Of a stretch of 52,717 nucleotides of DNA, positions 27,704 to 37,272 are shown piece by piece. Numbering within the stretch: the stretch's first letter is position 1; every line of letters begins with the position of its first letter. The position numbers and the translations under genes were made by a program. The stretch is taken from NCBI GenBank assembly GCA_014860665.1, contig JACZJI010000006.1, positions 1 to 52,717 of the forward strand. The letters run 5' to 3'. The stretch comes from Bacteroidales bacterium. Lineage in GTDB: Bacteria; Bacteroidota; Bacteroidia; Bacteroidales; F082. Below the pieces are notes generated by a model, which was given only the letters and a program-made list of their open reading frames with translations, searched no databases and was not told the origin of the DNA.

Positions 27704-28834
27704 TTAATGTTGGCTTATAAATTCCAAAACAGCATCAGCAATTTCCTTCTGCATTACATCAGTAAGTTCTGTGTGGATGGGCAATGAAAGCACTGATTCA
27801 CTCAAAAGTTCCGCAACAGGGAAATCTCCTTCTTTATAACGTGGATCACTATATGCTTTCTGTAAATGCAACGGAACAGGATAATATATTGCTGAAGCTA
27901 TTCCCTTTCCTGCTAAATGTTTCATCAATCCTTCACGATCCACATTTTTCAAAACCAAAGTATACTGATGAAAAACATGGTTCGTAAATTCAGCTGTAAC
28001 GGGAGTTTGCAACTTTACACACCCTTCAAAAGTTTTATTGTAAAAATCTGCCGCTTTCTGACGAGCCGCAGCATATTCATCCAGATATTTCAGTTTTACA
28101 TTTAAAATGGCGGCCTGAATGCTATCCAATCTGGAATTCATCCCGATATAATCGTGATAATACCTTACTTTCATCCCATGGTTTGCAAGGACTTTAAGTT
28201 TTGAAGCCAACTCATCATTATCTGTAAAGATAGCCCCACCATCTCCAAAAGCTCCCAGATTCTTCGACGGGAAAAAAGATGTACAGCCAATATCACCAAT
28301 AGTGCCGGCTTTTTTGATTTTATTTGAAAACTGAATCTCTGCTCCTAAAGCTTGAGCCGTATCTTCTATGATATACAGGTTATGCTTTTCTGCAATCCCT
28401 TTTATTCTAGACATATCAGCCGCTTGTCCAAAAAGATGAACAGGAATAATGACTTTTGTTTTCGGTGTTATAGCTTTTTCAACAGCCTCAGGATCGATAT
28501 TGAAAGTATCTGGCAATGCGTCGACCAAAACCGGAGTTAGTTTTAACAATGCGATTACTTCAGCAGTGGCGATAAAAGTGAAAGATGTAGTTATGACTTC
28601 ATCTCCCGGTTCTAGATCCAAAGCCATTAAAGCGAGCTGAAGAGCATCAGTTCCATTTCCACAAGTTATGACATGATTCACGCCCAAATATTTCTCAAGA
28701 TGTCGCTCAAAAATTTCCACAGCCGGGCCCTTAATAAAAGAAGTAGATTGTATAACTTCCTGTAAAACAGCATCAATTTCAGGCTTAATTTTTTGATATT
28801 GACCTAATAGGTCAACCATAGGGTATCGCATCAT
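27704..28834 (-). CDS. PLP-dependent sugar aminotransferase (DegT/DnrJ/EryC1/StrS, WbpE-like)
   Basis: 376 residues. It transfers an amino group to a keto-sugar nucleotide. The PLP lysine is K191 in [15 protein letters not shown], and the cofactor pocket residues in [11 protein letters not shown] and EDTAQALGA are intact. It leads the operon aminotransferase, acetyltransferase, galE, rfbB, behind its own -7 box. With the acetyltransferase it fits two steps of UDP-diNAcGlcA-type synthesis, but the matching oxidoreductases are not present here. Confidence 0.9.
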   Translation of the reverse strand: MMRYPMVDLLGQYQKIKPEIDAVLQEVIQSTSFIKGPAVEIFERHLEKYLGVNHVITCGNGTDALQLALMALDLEPGDEVITTSFTFIATAEVIALLKLTPVLVDALPDTFNIDPEAVEKAITPKTKVIIPVHLFGQAADMSRIKGIAEKHNLYIIEDTAQALGAEIQFSNKIKKAGTIGDIGCTSFFPSKNLGAFGDGGAIFTDNDELASKLKVLANHGMKVRYYHDYIGMNSRLDSIQAAILNVKLKYLDEYAAARQKAADFYNKTFEGCVKLQTPVTAEFTNHVFHQYTLVLKNVDREGLMKHLAGKGIASAIYYPVPLHLQKAYSDPRYKEGDFPVAELLSESVLSLPIHTELTDVMQKEIADAVLEFISQH

Positions 28835-28862
28835 AAATTGAAAATAGTTATTGAATTGGATA

Positions 28863-28870
28863 CAAAAATA
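28863..28870 (-). promoter_or_regulatory. -7 box of the nucleotide-sugar operon
   Basis: The minus strand reads TATTTTTG, 28 bases before the aminotransferase ATG. No -33 box is obvious. Confidence 0.45.
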
Positions 28871-28909
28871 AAAGAATTAACCTTTACATGGTAAAAAAGA
28901 AGATACAAG

Positions 28910-31777
28910 TCAGGATTTGGTATCACCAGGAAATTGAATTATAAAACGCGTCCCTTTTCCTGGTTCACTTTCAACAAATAATTTTCCCTGATTCATTGCA
29001 ACAAACTCCCTGACAATAATCAGGCCCAGGCCCGTTCCCTTCTCACTTTTCGTACCAGGTCTGGAGGTCAACTTCTCTGTATTAGACTGAATATTCCTGA
29101 TTTCATCCTGGGTTATTCCAATACCACTGTCTTCGACGATAATCTCAAGTGATTCGGGCTCATTCAAGACACTAATTACCACTTCGCTTCCTGGATTTGA
29201 GTACTTTATAGCATTAGAGATAAGATTACGAAAAACTATATCCATCAAATCAGGATCAAAAGAGGCTTTTGCAGCCTTAGATCCTTTGTAAACCAATGCA
29301 ATATCCTTGGATTTTGCCTGCTCCTTTAAAACCTCCAGCACATCTTTAATAACAGGGTAAAAATTATTAACAGCTAATCGAGGCATAATATTCTCCCGCA
29401 TAATACGCGCCCAGGACAGAAGATTCTCAACAATTGTATAAGTTGAATCCACAGAATTCTTTATCGTGATGATCAGTGAGGCTATCTCCTCTTTAGAAAA
29501 ATCGGCGAGATCCTCAGATACCATATTAAGAATTGACTTCTGGGTACCTACTGCCCCTCTAAAATCATGTGCTATAACTGACAGCAATTTCTCCTTGGAA
29601 TCATTGGCAACTTTTAATTTTTGTTGTGACCTTTTCAGATCTTCGTCCATACGGATTCTTCTTGTTATGTCACGCAACGTTCCTTCAAAACCAACAACAT
29701 CTCCGCTCTCATCTCTGATAACCTGTGCGTTAAGTGAACAGTCAATTTTTTTGTTCCCTTTTGCTGATATAATAATATTGAGATCCTGGATTCTGTTTTG
29801 TTCAATAAAATTCTCCTTTGCTTGATCCCAGTCTACACTAAATTGCGTAAAAGAAGTTACTTTTTTCCCTATAATCTCAGAAGGTTCATATCTAGCAATT
29901 TTCTTTACCGATGGGCTAACTTCCATAATTACACCATCATCATCCATCTTAAAGTAAATATCAGGAAAAGCATTGAAAATATTTCTAAACTTTTCTTCAC
30001 TTTCTTTAAGCGCTTGCTGCGATTTTTGAATTTCAGTAACATCCCAAAAATTAATGATGTATCCTTTCAATAAAGGATGATTCTCTTCAATTCTTTTAAA
30101 GAGCCCTCTCATCATCCTATACTCACCATCCGTTCTTCTGAGCCTGAAGAGTACGTTTTTGTGAATCATAACTCCTTTTTTCATTAAATCTGCAATCTGC
30201 ATCAAAGCAGGAATGTCATCAGGATGAACAAACTGAAGGGCTGATGTTCCAATTCTTTTATTTACATCTCTAGAGAAAGATTTAAGAGAAGGACTTAAAT
30301 ATGTACTGTTAAAATGTTCATCTATTAGTACTACATGACTTTCCGATTCCTCAAGCAAAGTATCGATAAGTAATTTTTGTCGCTGTAACTCATTACCTTT
30401 AGTTACTCTATGCTTTAACCATGTAACCAAGAGTCCAACAATTAAAAGAGTAAGCAGAACATAAATAGTTAAATATGCTTCTACCTTTTTTTTGGTTTCT
30501 CTTGCTAGTAATAATTCATGATTTCTTTCTTTTATGCGATTTCTTTCCTCAACGACCATAAGTTGTCGAGCTTTTTGATTTGAAAACACACTATCATTAA
30601 TTGCGCTATATGATTTCAGAATTTTGTAAGCTTTCTTGTACTCTTTTTCATTGGCATATAGACGGTGCAATAGCCCCATAACCTCGAATAAATCACGTAC
30701 ATTCCTACTCTCCTGAGCATATTGTAAGCTTTTTTCAGCGCTGTTAATAGCATAGGAATAATTCTTTTTTACTTCATAATATTCGGCCAGATTAAACAGA
30801 CTCTCAGTTATAGTCCCTTTATCCTGAATTCTTGTGGCTAGATCCAGCGCCTCCTGATAATATTGAAATTCAAGAACAGAATCATTTAGATCCCTGTAAA
30901 TGTCACCAATGTTATTTAAATCAACCGCAGCCGTATATTTATCATCGATTTTCCGAGATAACACCAATGATTTATTCACATATTCCAAAGCCTTTTTATA
31001 GTCCTTTTGCTGTTCATAGATGTTTCCTAAATTATTATAAACAGCTGTTATAGTTAAAGTATCCTGAACTTCTTCTGCAATTTTCAACGCTTTTTCATAA
31101 AACTTCAGTGCATTTTGTATATCATGCTGATCCTGATACACTACTCCGATATTTATTTCAATACCTGCAATTTTTTTTGGATCGTTTAATTCGGTAAAAA
31201 TTCTTAATGCTTCAAGATAATAATTCATCGCTTCTGCCTTATTCCCCATATTATCCATCGCAATACCTGAAATATCATTAAAGGTCCCCTCTAATAATTT
31301 GTCATTAAGCTGCTTTGCAATTTGTAAACCTTCAGAAGTATATTCAAAGACTCGTTGATTATCATTAAGATAATAATTACAAATAGCTAATCTCTTTAAT
31401 AGTAGCAGATAATCTTTGTTTCTAGGAAAACTTTTTAGAAGCAATCTGGCGGCATCATAACTAGAGTCTGCCTCTTTAAGCATGTTATTTTTTTCGTAGA
31501 CCTGTCCTTCTGCTTCCAAAACTTTAGCCAGCAAATTATTGTTCTGGGATTTTTTTGCCAAGGATAAAGCAGATAAAAGATAGGGACGAGCCTGATCTAA
31601 CTCTTTCGATTTTGAAAGGGCAGAATCAAGATAGTTGTTGACTTGGGTAGTATACTGAATGTATCCAGGAGCAGCAGAGCACAACACCAAAACCAATACA
31701 ATCTTTACCACCCCATGAAAGGAAGGGTAAAAAGAGCTCATAACGGATTTCATAATATTTGTTGTTTTTGCATTCAT
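28910..31777 (-). CDS. TPR/PAS sensor histidine kinase
   Basis: 955 residues. An N-terminal hydrophobic signal (about 24-42) leads to eight or so TPR motifs (about 45-400) predicted to lie outside the inner membrane. A transmembrane helix follows at about 435-456 (IYVLLTLLIVGLLVTWL), then two PAS domains (about 475-590 and 595-715). The kinase core has H737 in VIAHDFRG, N-box NLISNAIKYSN (about 851), DSGIG (about 883) and GTGLGL (about 914). No receiver domain or response-regulator gene is adjacent, so it is an orphan kinase. The TPR sensor suggests protein or peptide sensing (inference). Confidence 0.9.
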   Translation of the reverse strand: MNAKTTNIMKSVMSSFYPSFHGVVKIVLVLVLCSAAPGYIQYTTQVNNYLDSALSKSKELDQARPYLLSALSLAKKSQNNNLLAKVLEAEGQVYEKNNMLKEADSSYDAARLLLKSFPRNKDYLLLLKRLAICNYYLNDNQRVFEYTSEGLQIAKQLNDKLLEGTFNDISGIAMDNMGNKAEAMNYYLEALRIFTELNDPKKIAGIEINIGVVYQDQHDIQNALKFYEKALKIAEEVQDTLTITAVYNNLGNIYEQQKDYKKALEYVNKSLVLSRKIDDKYTAAVDLNNIGDIYRDLNDSVLEFQYYQEALDLATRIQDKGTITESLFNLAEYYEVKKNYSYAINSAEKSLQYAQESRNVRDLFEVMGLLHRLYANEKEYKKAYKILKSYSAINDSVFSNQKARQLMVVEERNRIKERNHELLLARETKKKVEAYLTIYVLLTLLIVGLLVTWLKHRVTKGNELQRQKLLIDTLLEESESHVVLIDEHFNSTYLSPSLKSFSRDVNKRIGTSALQFVHPDDIPALMQIADLMKKGVMIHKNVLFRLRRTDGEYRMMRGLFKRIEENHPLLKGYIINFWDVTEIQKSQQALKESEEKFRNIFNAFPDIYFKMDDDGVIMEVSPSVKKIARYEPSEIIGKKVTSFTQFSVDWDQAKENFIEQNRIQDLNIIISAKGNKKIDCSLNAQVIRDESGDVVGFEGTLRDITRRIRMDEDLKRSQQKLKVANDSKEKLLSVIAHDFRGAVGTQKSILNMVSEDLADFSKEEIASLIITIKNSVDSTYTIVENLLSWARIMRENIMPRLAVNNFYPVIKDVLEVLKEQAKSKDIALVYKGSKAAKASFDPDLMDIVFRNLISNAIKYSNPGSEVVISVLNEPESLEIIVEDSGIGITQDEIRNIQSNTEKLTSRPGTKSEKGTGLGLIIVREFVAMNQGKLFVESEPGKGTRFIIQFPGDTKS

Positions 31778-31805
31778 GGCCCCAACATAAAAAAGGTCAT
31801 GCGAG

Positions 31806-31839
31806 CAAATATATTCATTTTTTGCAGCAACCGCGCAAA
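31806..31839 (-). promoter_or_regulatory. Promoter of the histidine kinase gene
   Basis: On the minus strand TTTG (plus 31836-31839) and TATATTTG (plus 31806-31813) are 22 bases apart, close to the expected geometry. The ATG is 28 bases downstream. Confidence 0.55.
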
Positions 31840-31933
31840 AAAATCATTTTCAATCTATTCCAGGAGAACTTGAATATATTTAAAGTTTTAAGCAACAAAT
31901 ATTTTCTTTATAAACTTACTTTGAATTTTACTT

Positions 31934-34213
31934 TTAGAAATGATCGTCTACACTTTCATCTACAGATTTTCTATGTGTTTTATCGTACTTTTTACAATCG
32001 AATTCAACATCAATATTTTTCAACGGTTTCAGGAAATCGTCTTTCTTACTAATTCCTAAAGAAGGATCAGCATATATCTTTTGCATATATAGTGCCCATA
32101 TTGGTAATGCCATATTTGCACCTTGACCTAAAGCTATTGTGTGAAAATGTACGGACCTGTCCTCTGCTCCTATCCAGACTCCGGTTGTAAGCTTAGGAAC
32201 AATTCCCATAAACCATCCGTCAGATTGGTTTTGAGTAGTACCAGTCTTTCCTGCAATAGGATTCCTAAATCCATACTTCCATCCCAACCTGACACCCGTT
32301 CCACTTTCAACAACGCCTTCCAAGAGTTTGATCATTTTATAGGCAGTCATCTCGCTCATCGCCTCATTCTTCTGTGGTTTATATTGGTAAAGTACATTGC
32401 CATTTTTATCTTCAATTTTAGTAACAAAAATCGGCTTGATATAGACCCCTTTATCGGCAAAGGTATTCATTGCGCCGGTCATTTCTTCCAGCGAAATATC
32501 AGCCGTTCCCAATGCGATGGAGGGAACAGCAGGAATAGGGGAAGTGATACCCATACTGCGCGCCATCTGAATCACGGATTGCGGTGAAAACTGTCTGATC
32601 AGCCAGGCAGCAATCCAGTTATTCGAGGTCGCTAAAGCCCATTTCAATGTAACTTCTTTTCCAACATCTTCATTATCGGCATTTTCCGGCGACCAGTATT
32701 GACCATCCCCCAAGGGTACGCTATACTGAATGTTCGGCACTTTATAACAAGGGCTGTATTCGCCTTCCTGCATGGCAAGTGTGTACAGAAAAGGTTTAAA
32801 AGCCGAACCTACCTGACGTCTTGCCTGAGAAACATGATCGTATTTAAAATAAGTAAAATCAATACCGCCTACATAAGCACGAACAAAACCGGTAGTCGTT
32901 TCCATAGACATCAATCCGGCCAGAAGGAAGTACTTATAATAACGGATAGAATCCATAGGAGTCATAGTAGTATCTATATCTCCATTCCAGGAGAAAACCT
33001 TCATTTCTACAGGCGTATTAAAAGCTTTCTCTATAGAATCTTCAGGATAACCTTCTTCTTTCATTAGTCGATACCGCTCGGACCGTTTCATAGCCTGATT
33101 CATAATCTGCTGTACTTGTACCTTTACCTGATCTCCTGTACCCTGCAAATCGAAAGGCGCATATGGAATACCTTTCCAAACCTTATAAAACTCTGGCTGA
33201 AGTTCATTGGCAAGATGCTCTCTCACAGCCTCCTCGGCATACCTTTGCATTTTTGAATTAATGGTAGTATAGATTTTCAAACCATCTTTATAAAGGTTAT
33301 AAGGTTGTCCATCGCTTTTGAAATGGGTTGCACACCATTGATTCATCTTATCACGGAGAAATTCCCTGAAATAACGTGCCTCACCAGTATTATGATTTTG
33401 CAACCCAAATTTTTCAACACCCAGAGGAAGTTGAACTACTGAATCAAAAACATGTTGAGTGATTTTGTGATATTTTAGCATCTGAGCCAATACCAGATTT
33501 CTTCTCTCCATTGCTGCCTTCGGATGCAAAATAGGGCTGAAATGCGTTGGACGATTTACAACCCCCGCCATCAGTGCGGATTCCTGGAGATTTAAGGAAT
33601 CGGGTGATTTATCGAAAAATGTTTTTGCAGCCGATTTAATTCCATAAGCATTATGTCCAAAAAATACCGTGTTAAGATACATGGTAATAATCTCTTCCTT
33701 AGAATAATAGCGTTCCAACTTGACGGCAGTTACCCATTCCTGAAATTTTCTGATAACAAGATGCAAAGTGTTCAGATCGCCTCGTGGAAAAAGATTTTTA
33801 GCAAGCTGCTGTGTAATCGTACTACCGCCGCCTTTATAATGTCCTGAAACAAGGCCATACATTACACGAAGAATTGCCCGCTCGTCAATTCCTGAATGCT
33901 GTTCAAAACGAACATCTTCAACAGAAATAAGCGCATTAATCAGATCAGGCGATATCTGCCTGTAACTGACATTAGAACGGTTCTCAATATAATACGTTCC
34001 CAGTATTTTTCCATCCGATGAAATAACCTCAGAAGCCAAGTTGCTTTCCGGGTTTTCCAACTGTTTAAAGCTGGGCATGGGACCGAAAAACTGTGTTACT
34101 ATTCCATAAAAGAACAAAACCAACAACAACAATCCAATCAAATAGATAAGCCAGAATTTGGTAATATAATTAAAGAATTTCTTCTTAGGCTCCTGCTTTG
34201 TTTCTTTTTCCAT
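31934..34213 (-). CDS. mrcA: Class A penicillin-binding protein (PBP1A)
   Basis: 759 residues. A short cytoplasmic tail and one transmembrane helix (about 20-40) are followed by a glycosyltransferase family 51 domain with E99-D100 in VEDVRFEQHSGID and GGSTITQQLAKN. The transpeptidase domain has S470-AFK, SNN at 530-532 and KTG at 656-658 (IAGKTGTTQ). All catalytic residues are present, so it should both polymerise and cross-link peptidoglycan. It is the last gene of the holB-ricT-gldH-pbp1A run, 28 bases after gldH. Confidence 0.96.
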   Translation of the reverse strand: MEKETKQEPKKKFFNYITKFWLIYLIGLLLLVLFFYGIVTQFFGPMPSFKQLENPESNLASEVISSDGKILGTYYIENRSNVSYRQISPDLINALISVEDVRFEQHSGIDERAILRVMYGLVSGHYKGGGSTITQQLAKNLFPRGDLNTLHLVIRKFQEWVTAVKLERYYSKEEIITMYLNTVFFGHNAYGIKSAAKTFFDKSPDSLNLQESALMAGVVNRPTHFSPILHPKAAMERRNLVLAQMLKYHKITQHVFDSVVQLPLGVEKFGLQNHNTGEARYFREFLRDKMNQWCATHFKSDGQPYNLYKDGLKIYTTINSKMQRYAEEAVREHLANELQPEFYKVWKGIPYAPFDLQGTGDQVKVQVQQIMNQAMKRSERYRLMKEEGYPEDSIEKAFNTPVEMKVFSWNGDIDTTMTPMDSIRYYKYFLLAGLMSMETTTGFVRAYVGGIDFTYFKYDHVSQARRQVGSAFKPFLYTLAMQEGEYSPCYKVPNIQYSVPLGDGQYWSPENADNEDVGKEVTLKWALATSNNWIAAWLIRQFSPQSVIQMARSMGITSPIPAVPSIALGTADISLEEMTGAMNTFADKGVYIKPIFVTKIEDKNGNVLYQYKPQKNEAMSEMTAYKMIKLLEGVVESGTGVRLGWKYGFRNPIAGKTGTTQNQSDGWFMGIVPKLTTGVWIGAEDRSVHFHTIALGQGANMALPIWALYMQKIYADPSLGISKKDDFLKPLKNIDVEFDCKKYDKTHRKSVDESVDDHF

Positions 34214-34241
34214 GAACCCTGTTCCCTGTTTATTTTAATTT

Positions 34242-34715
34242 CTAATTTGACCGTACAAACCTCAAACCAATATTCCTAACTCCTTTCAAAGTATCTGCCC
34301 TCATCGCCTGCCAGATTGTAAACTCATAGTTTCCTTTCATTGGAAACCGTAAATTTCGCTTTAACAAAATCTGGTCCTCTTTAACAGAACCCCAACCTTT
34401 TCCCAGCCATTTACCTGCGTTATTTGCCAAGATAAGCTGAAGCGTATCACGCGTGATATGGCCGTTAGGAAAACGAGTTTGTAAAAATAAATATAAATTG
34501 CTGTAGCCGTAATCCCTGGTATGCCTAACATTCAAATAAAAATTATAGGTTGTCAGACTATCCGGAACCATTACCTCAAAATCTTTTGGATTATCTTTAT
34601 ACCAATGCCCGTCAACATTAGCTGTTTGATCGAAAAGAACGCCGCTTGAACAGGAAACCAGCAGCATAACCAGCAACACGGGAATCACGTTTAAAGGTTT
34701 AATAATTCTCTTCAT
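34242..34715 (-). CDS. gldH: GldH-family gliding-motility lipoprotein
   Basis: 157 residues. The signal peptide ends in lipobox LVSC with the lipidated Cys22. The remainder is a small beta-rich domain with the conserved YNFYLNVRHTRDYGYSNLYLF and AGKWLGKGWGSV pieces of the GldH family. In gliding Flavobacteria GldH is needed for motility. In many non-gliding Bacteroidota the gene is kept in this same neighbourhood, so its presence alone does not show gliding. It lies 48 bases after ricT. Confidence 0.85.
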   Translation of the reverse strand: MKRIIKPLNVIPVLLVMLLVSCSSGVLFDQTANVDGHWYKDNPKDFEVMVPDSLTTYNFYLNVRHTRDYGYSNLYLFLQTRFPNGHITRDTLQLILANNAGKWLGKGWGSVKEDQILLKRNLRFPMKGNYEFTIWQAMRADTLKGVRNIGLRFVRSN

Positions 34716-34763
34716 TTACATGTATTTACGCAAGAATAATTTCACTCCTTTTGCCGGTTATTT

Positions 34764-35873
34764 TTATATATAGGAAACATATCCTTCGTTTTCAGCCGAA
34801 CTTTCTTCACTAACGACCTGTTGAGTCTGTTGTGCATAAATCTCAAGTTCATCAGGTAATTTTCCCCGCTGATTCATCTCAATAATATTTTTAACCTGAT
34901 CAACAGGAATAACAAGCATACTGTTGGGGTCATTCACATAAGAGTAAAGCATTACTCTCTTAAAAATATCACTCTTTTGATGAACCGCATTTCCCTTCTT
35001 TGATTTAAGAACGATTTTTGGGTCAGAAAATTCTTCAAGTATCTCTAAATAATGATCCAACTCATAATTCAGACAACATTTAAGTTTACCACACTGACCA
35101 GCAAGCTTTTGAGGATTCAGTGATAATTGTTGTACACGGGCAGAATTGGTAGAAACACTTTTAAAATTACTCATATGCGATGAGCAGCAAAGTTCCCGTC
35201 CACAGGAACCAATACCTCCCAATTTAGAAGCCTCCTGCCTTGCCCCAATCTGTCGCATTTCAACACGCACTTTGAATTCCTCTGCAAGCCTCCTGATAAG
35301 GATTCTAAAATCCACCCGTTCATTAGCCGTGTAATAAAAAATTGCTTTGGTTTTATCGCCTTGATACTCGACATCATTTAGTTTCATATCAAGCCCAAGT
35401 TCATCAACAATTTTCTTGGTTTTGAAAAGAGCACTGTCTTCAAGCGCTATAGATTCAAACCATTTTTCAATATCGGCACTCCGCGCATGACGGTATATCT
35501 TCTTTAATTCAGTTTTTTCAGGATCTACCTTTTTTCTTTTCATCTGCAGCCTAACAACCTCTCCGGTAAGGGAAACTATTCCTATTTCATGGCCGGGGTT
35601 GGCCTCAACAGCCACAATTTCACCTTCTTTCAAATTCAGTTCAGGTGTACAAATAAAAAAGTCTTTTCTTCCGTTTTTAAAGCGGACTTCGACAAAAAGA
35701 TCCTTATTTTCTGAATTAGGATCTTGATAATCCTTCAACCAATTAAAAGATTTTAACTTACAACATCTTGAGTGATCAAGAGTCACACCTTCAGGTAATT
35801 CAGTACCCGACAGGCAACACTCCTCTCCAGTTATAGTGTTACTTTGATTATATATATCGATGGGATTTTCCAT
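34764..35873 (-). CDS. ricT: PSP1-domain protein RicT (YaaT)
   Basis: 369 residues. The PSP1 region carries a cysteine cluster, C224, C229, C230, C261, C266 and C267 (GIGSCGRELCC and GQCGKLKCC), which in Bacillus RicT helps hold [4Fe-4S] clusters of the RicAFT complex. An extra pair of Cys pairs (19-20, 37-38) sits near the N-terminus. Residues about 60-110 form a small beta domain. In Bacillus the complex affects RNA processing, biofilm and competence. The function in Bacteroidota is not established. RicA and RicF homologues are not seen nearby. Confidence 0.88.
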   Translation of the reverse strand: MENPIDIYNQSNTITGEECCLSGTELPEGVTLDHSRCCKLKSFNWLKDYQDPNSENKDLFVEVRFKNGRKDFFICTPELNLKEGEIVAVEANPGHEIGIVSLTGEVVRLQMKRKKVDPEKTELKKIYRHARSADIEKWFESIALEDSALFKTKKIVDELGLDMKLNDVEYQGDKTKAIFYYTANERVDFRILIRRLAEEFKVRVEMRQIGARQEASKLGGIGSCGRELCCSSHMSNFKSVSTNSARVQQLSLNPQKLAGQCGKLKCCLNYELDHYLEILEEFSDPKIVLKSKKGNAVHQKSDIFKRVMLYSYVNDPNSMLVIPVDQVKNIIEMNQRGKLPDELEIYAQQTQQVVSEESSAENEGYVSYI

Positions 35874-35898
35874 TTTTCTAAAATTAGCATTGCGAGTA

Positions 35899-35906
35899 CA
35901 AAAGTA
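35899..35906 (-). promoter_or_regulatory. -7 box of ricT-gldH-pbp1A
   Basis: The minus strand reads TACTTTTG in the 109-base gap between holB and ricT, 25 bases before the ricT ATG. The last three genes can therefore be transcribed without holB. Confidence 0.5.
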
Positions 35907-35982
35907 GAAAATTTATACATGAGTGATATGAACAACACAGGTTAGGCATATAATATGCTATACCTAGAAAATTTCTTTGGAC

Positions 35983-37149
35983 TTATTTGGCATTTGCAGC
36001 AAAAACCCTTCCCCTCTTCAATAGGTCAATAATCCTAAAACTTAGATGAGTAAACAAAATTCCAGGGTTGGCATTTCTTTCTACATGAAAAACAGCATCA
36101 TTCAGAAGCGCATAAATCTCTTTGCTGTTAGCATTATTAACAAAGGGTCCGAAATTTTTAAAATATTCTTTCTCCTCTGCTCCGGCAATAAGTTTTACCT
36201 CTAATTTCTGATTAACCAACAAAGCGCTATGAATAACATTTAAGCCGTAGGTCAAAAAACTTTTTTGCTTTTCCCTTCCCAAACGGGATAATTCCTGTAT
36301 TAGGGTGTTTAGTTTAAAATAGTCGCCCGGTTTAAAGCAAAGACGCATCCATTCCCTGAAGGTTATAAAATTATATTCATTTTCTCCTGAAAATTCCACA
36401 ACATTAAGTGCCATATTCCAGTTTCCCTGAACTAAAGCAGCAAGATCTTCCGCTTTTGATTCATCTATGGAATCAGGAAATCGTTTCAATAGAACCTGTA
36501 TAATTTTTTCATCCGGGATTCTTGGAACCTTTACCAGTTGTGCACGTGAGCGGATGGTAGGAATAATCATTTCATATCTTTCTGCAACCAGTATGATCAG
36601 TGTTTTATCTGGTGGTTCTTCAAGGCTTTTCAGCAGCTTGTTTGATGCCTGATCCATTAACTTTTCCGCCAGATAGATGATAACCACTTTATATTCTGCC
36701 TCATAAGGCTTCAGTCCAAGAATCTTCACAACATCATCGGCATCGCGGGTATAAATGGTTCCCTGTTTATTCCCTATCGCCAGCTTTTCGTACCACTGAT
36801 TCTGGTCAGCATAACCTTGGGTTTCATTTAAATGCTCTCTCCATTCCTCTGTGAAAAGTAACGATTTAGGATCTTTTTTTACTTTATCGTTGGTGTTGGT
36901 AGGGAAAATAAAATGAAGATCTGGATGCGCAAATTTCTGGTATTTAATGCACGAAGGACAAGTTCCACAACTGTCGCCATCTTTTTTGTTGTGGCAATTG
37001 ACATATTGGGCAAACGCAATAGCCAAAGGCAAAGCCCCTGAACCCTCCGGTCCTAGAAACAACTGAGTATGCGCCAGTCTTTTCTCATTTACACTGGCAA
37101 TCAATTTCTCTTTTACCGCTTCCTGTCCAATGACAAAACTAAATTGCAT
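35983..37149 (-). CDS. holB: DNA polymerase III delta-prime subunit
   Basis: 388 residues from the ATG at 37149. A TTG 7 codons upstream is in frame but lies inside the -7 promoter box, so it is rejected. Delta-prime is a rigid part of the sliding-clamp loader. Its P-loop is degenerate (GPEGSGALPL lacks the usual Lys), as expected for a subunit that does not bind ATP. A zinc site is formed by C52, C61, C64 and C67. The sensor region LEEPPDKTLIILVAERYE is conserved. It is first in the holB-ricT-gldH-pbp1A run. Confidence 0.92.
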   Translation of the reverse strand: MQFSFVIGQEAVKEKLIASVNEKRLAHTQLFLGPEGSGALPLAIAFAQYVNCHNKKDGDSCGTCPSCIKYQKFAHPDLHFIFPTNTNDKVKKDPKSLLFTEEWREHLNETQGYADQNQWYEKLAIGNKQGTIYTRDADDVVKILGLKPYEAEYKVVIIYLAEKLMDQASNKLLKSLEEPPDKTLIILVAERYEMIIPTIRSRAQLVKVPRIPDEKIIQVLLKRFPDSIDESKAEDLAALVQGNWNMALNVVEFSGENEYNFITFREWMRLCFKPGDYFKLNTLIQELSRLGREKQKSFLTYGLNVIHSALLVNQKLEVKLIAGAEEKEYFKNFGPFVNNANSKEIYALLNDAVFHVERNANPGILFTHLSFRIIDLLKRGRVFAANAK

Positions 37150-37167
37150 AAGCCTTTTTTCAGATTT

Positions 37168-37175
37168 CAAAAGTA
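37168..37175 (-). promoter_or_regulatory. -7 box of holB
   Basis: The minus strand reads TACTTTTG, 18 bases before the ATG at 37149. A TTG on the minus strand (plus 37199-37201) lies 23 bases upstream. The last three bases of the box form the TTG that can be mistaken for a start. Confidence 0.55.
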
Positions 37176-37219
37176 AAAAATAGCCGCCAACATAGCTACA
37201 ATCGTTGAAATAAAAAACA

Positions 37220-37247
37220 AAAGTGCCACACTTATGTGCAGCACTTT
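37220..37247 (-). terminator. Intrinsic terminator of sdhCAB
   Basis: Arms AAAGTGC (37220-37226) and GCACTTT (37241-37247), with an inner CACA/TGTG, form a hairpin 26 bases past the sdhB stop. On the minus strand it runs into a T-rich tract. Confidence 0.7.
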
Positions 37248-37272
37248 ATTGTTATAATTCAGAATTCAACCA

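Noticed and set aside
34242..34715. gldH as proof of gliding motility
   Set aside because: GldH is kept in many non-gliding Bacteroidota in this same operon context. No other gld or spr gene is in the window.
35983..37149. Broken P-loop in HolB
   Set aside because: Delta-prime subunits normally lack a working ATP site. The degenerate GPEGSGA motif is expected.
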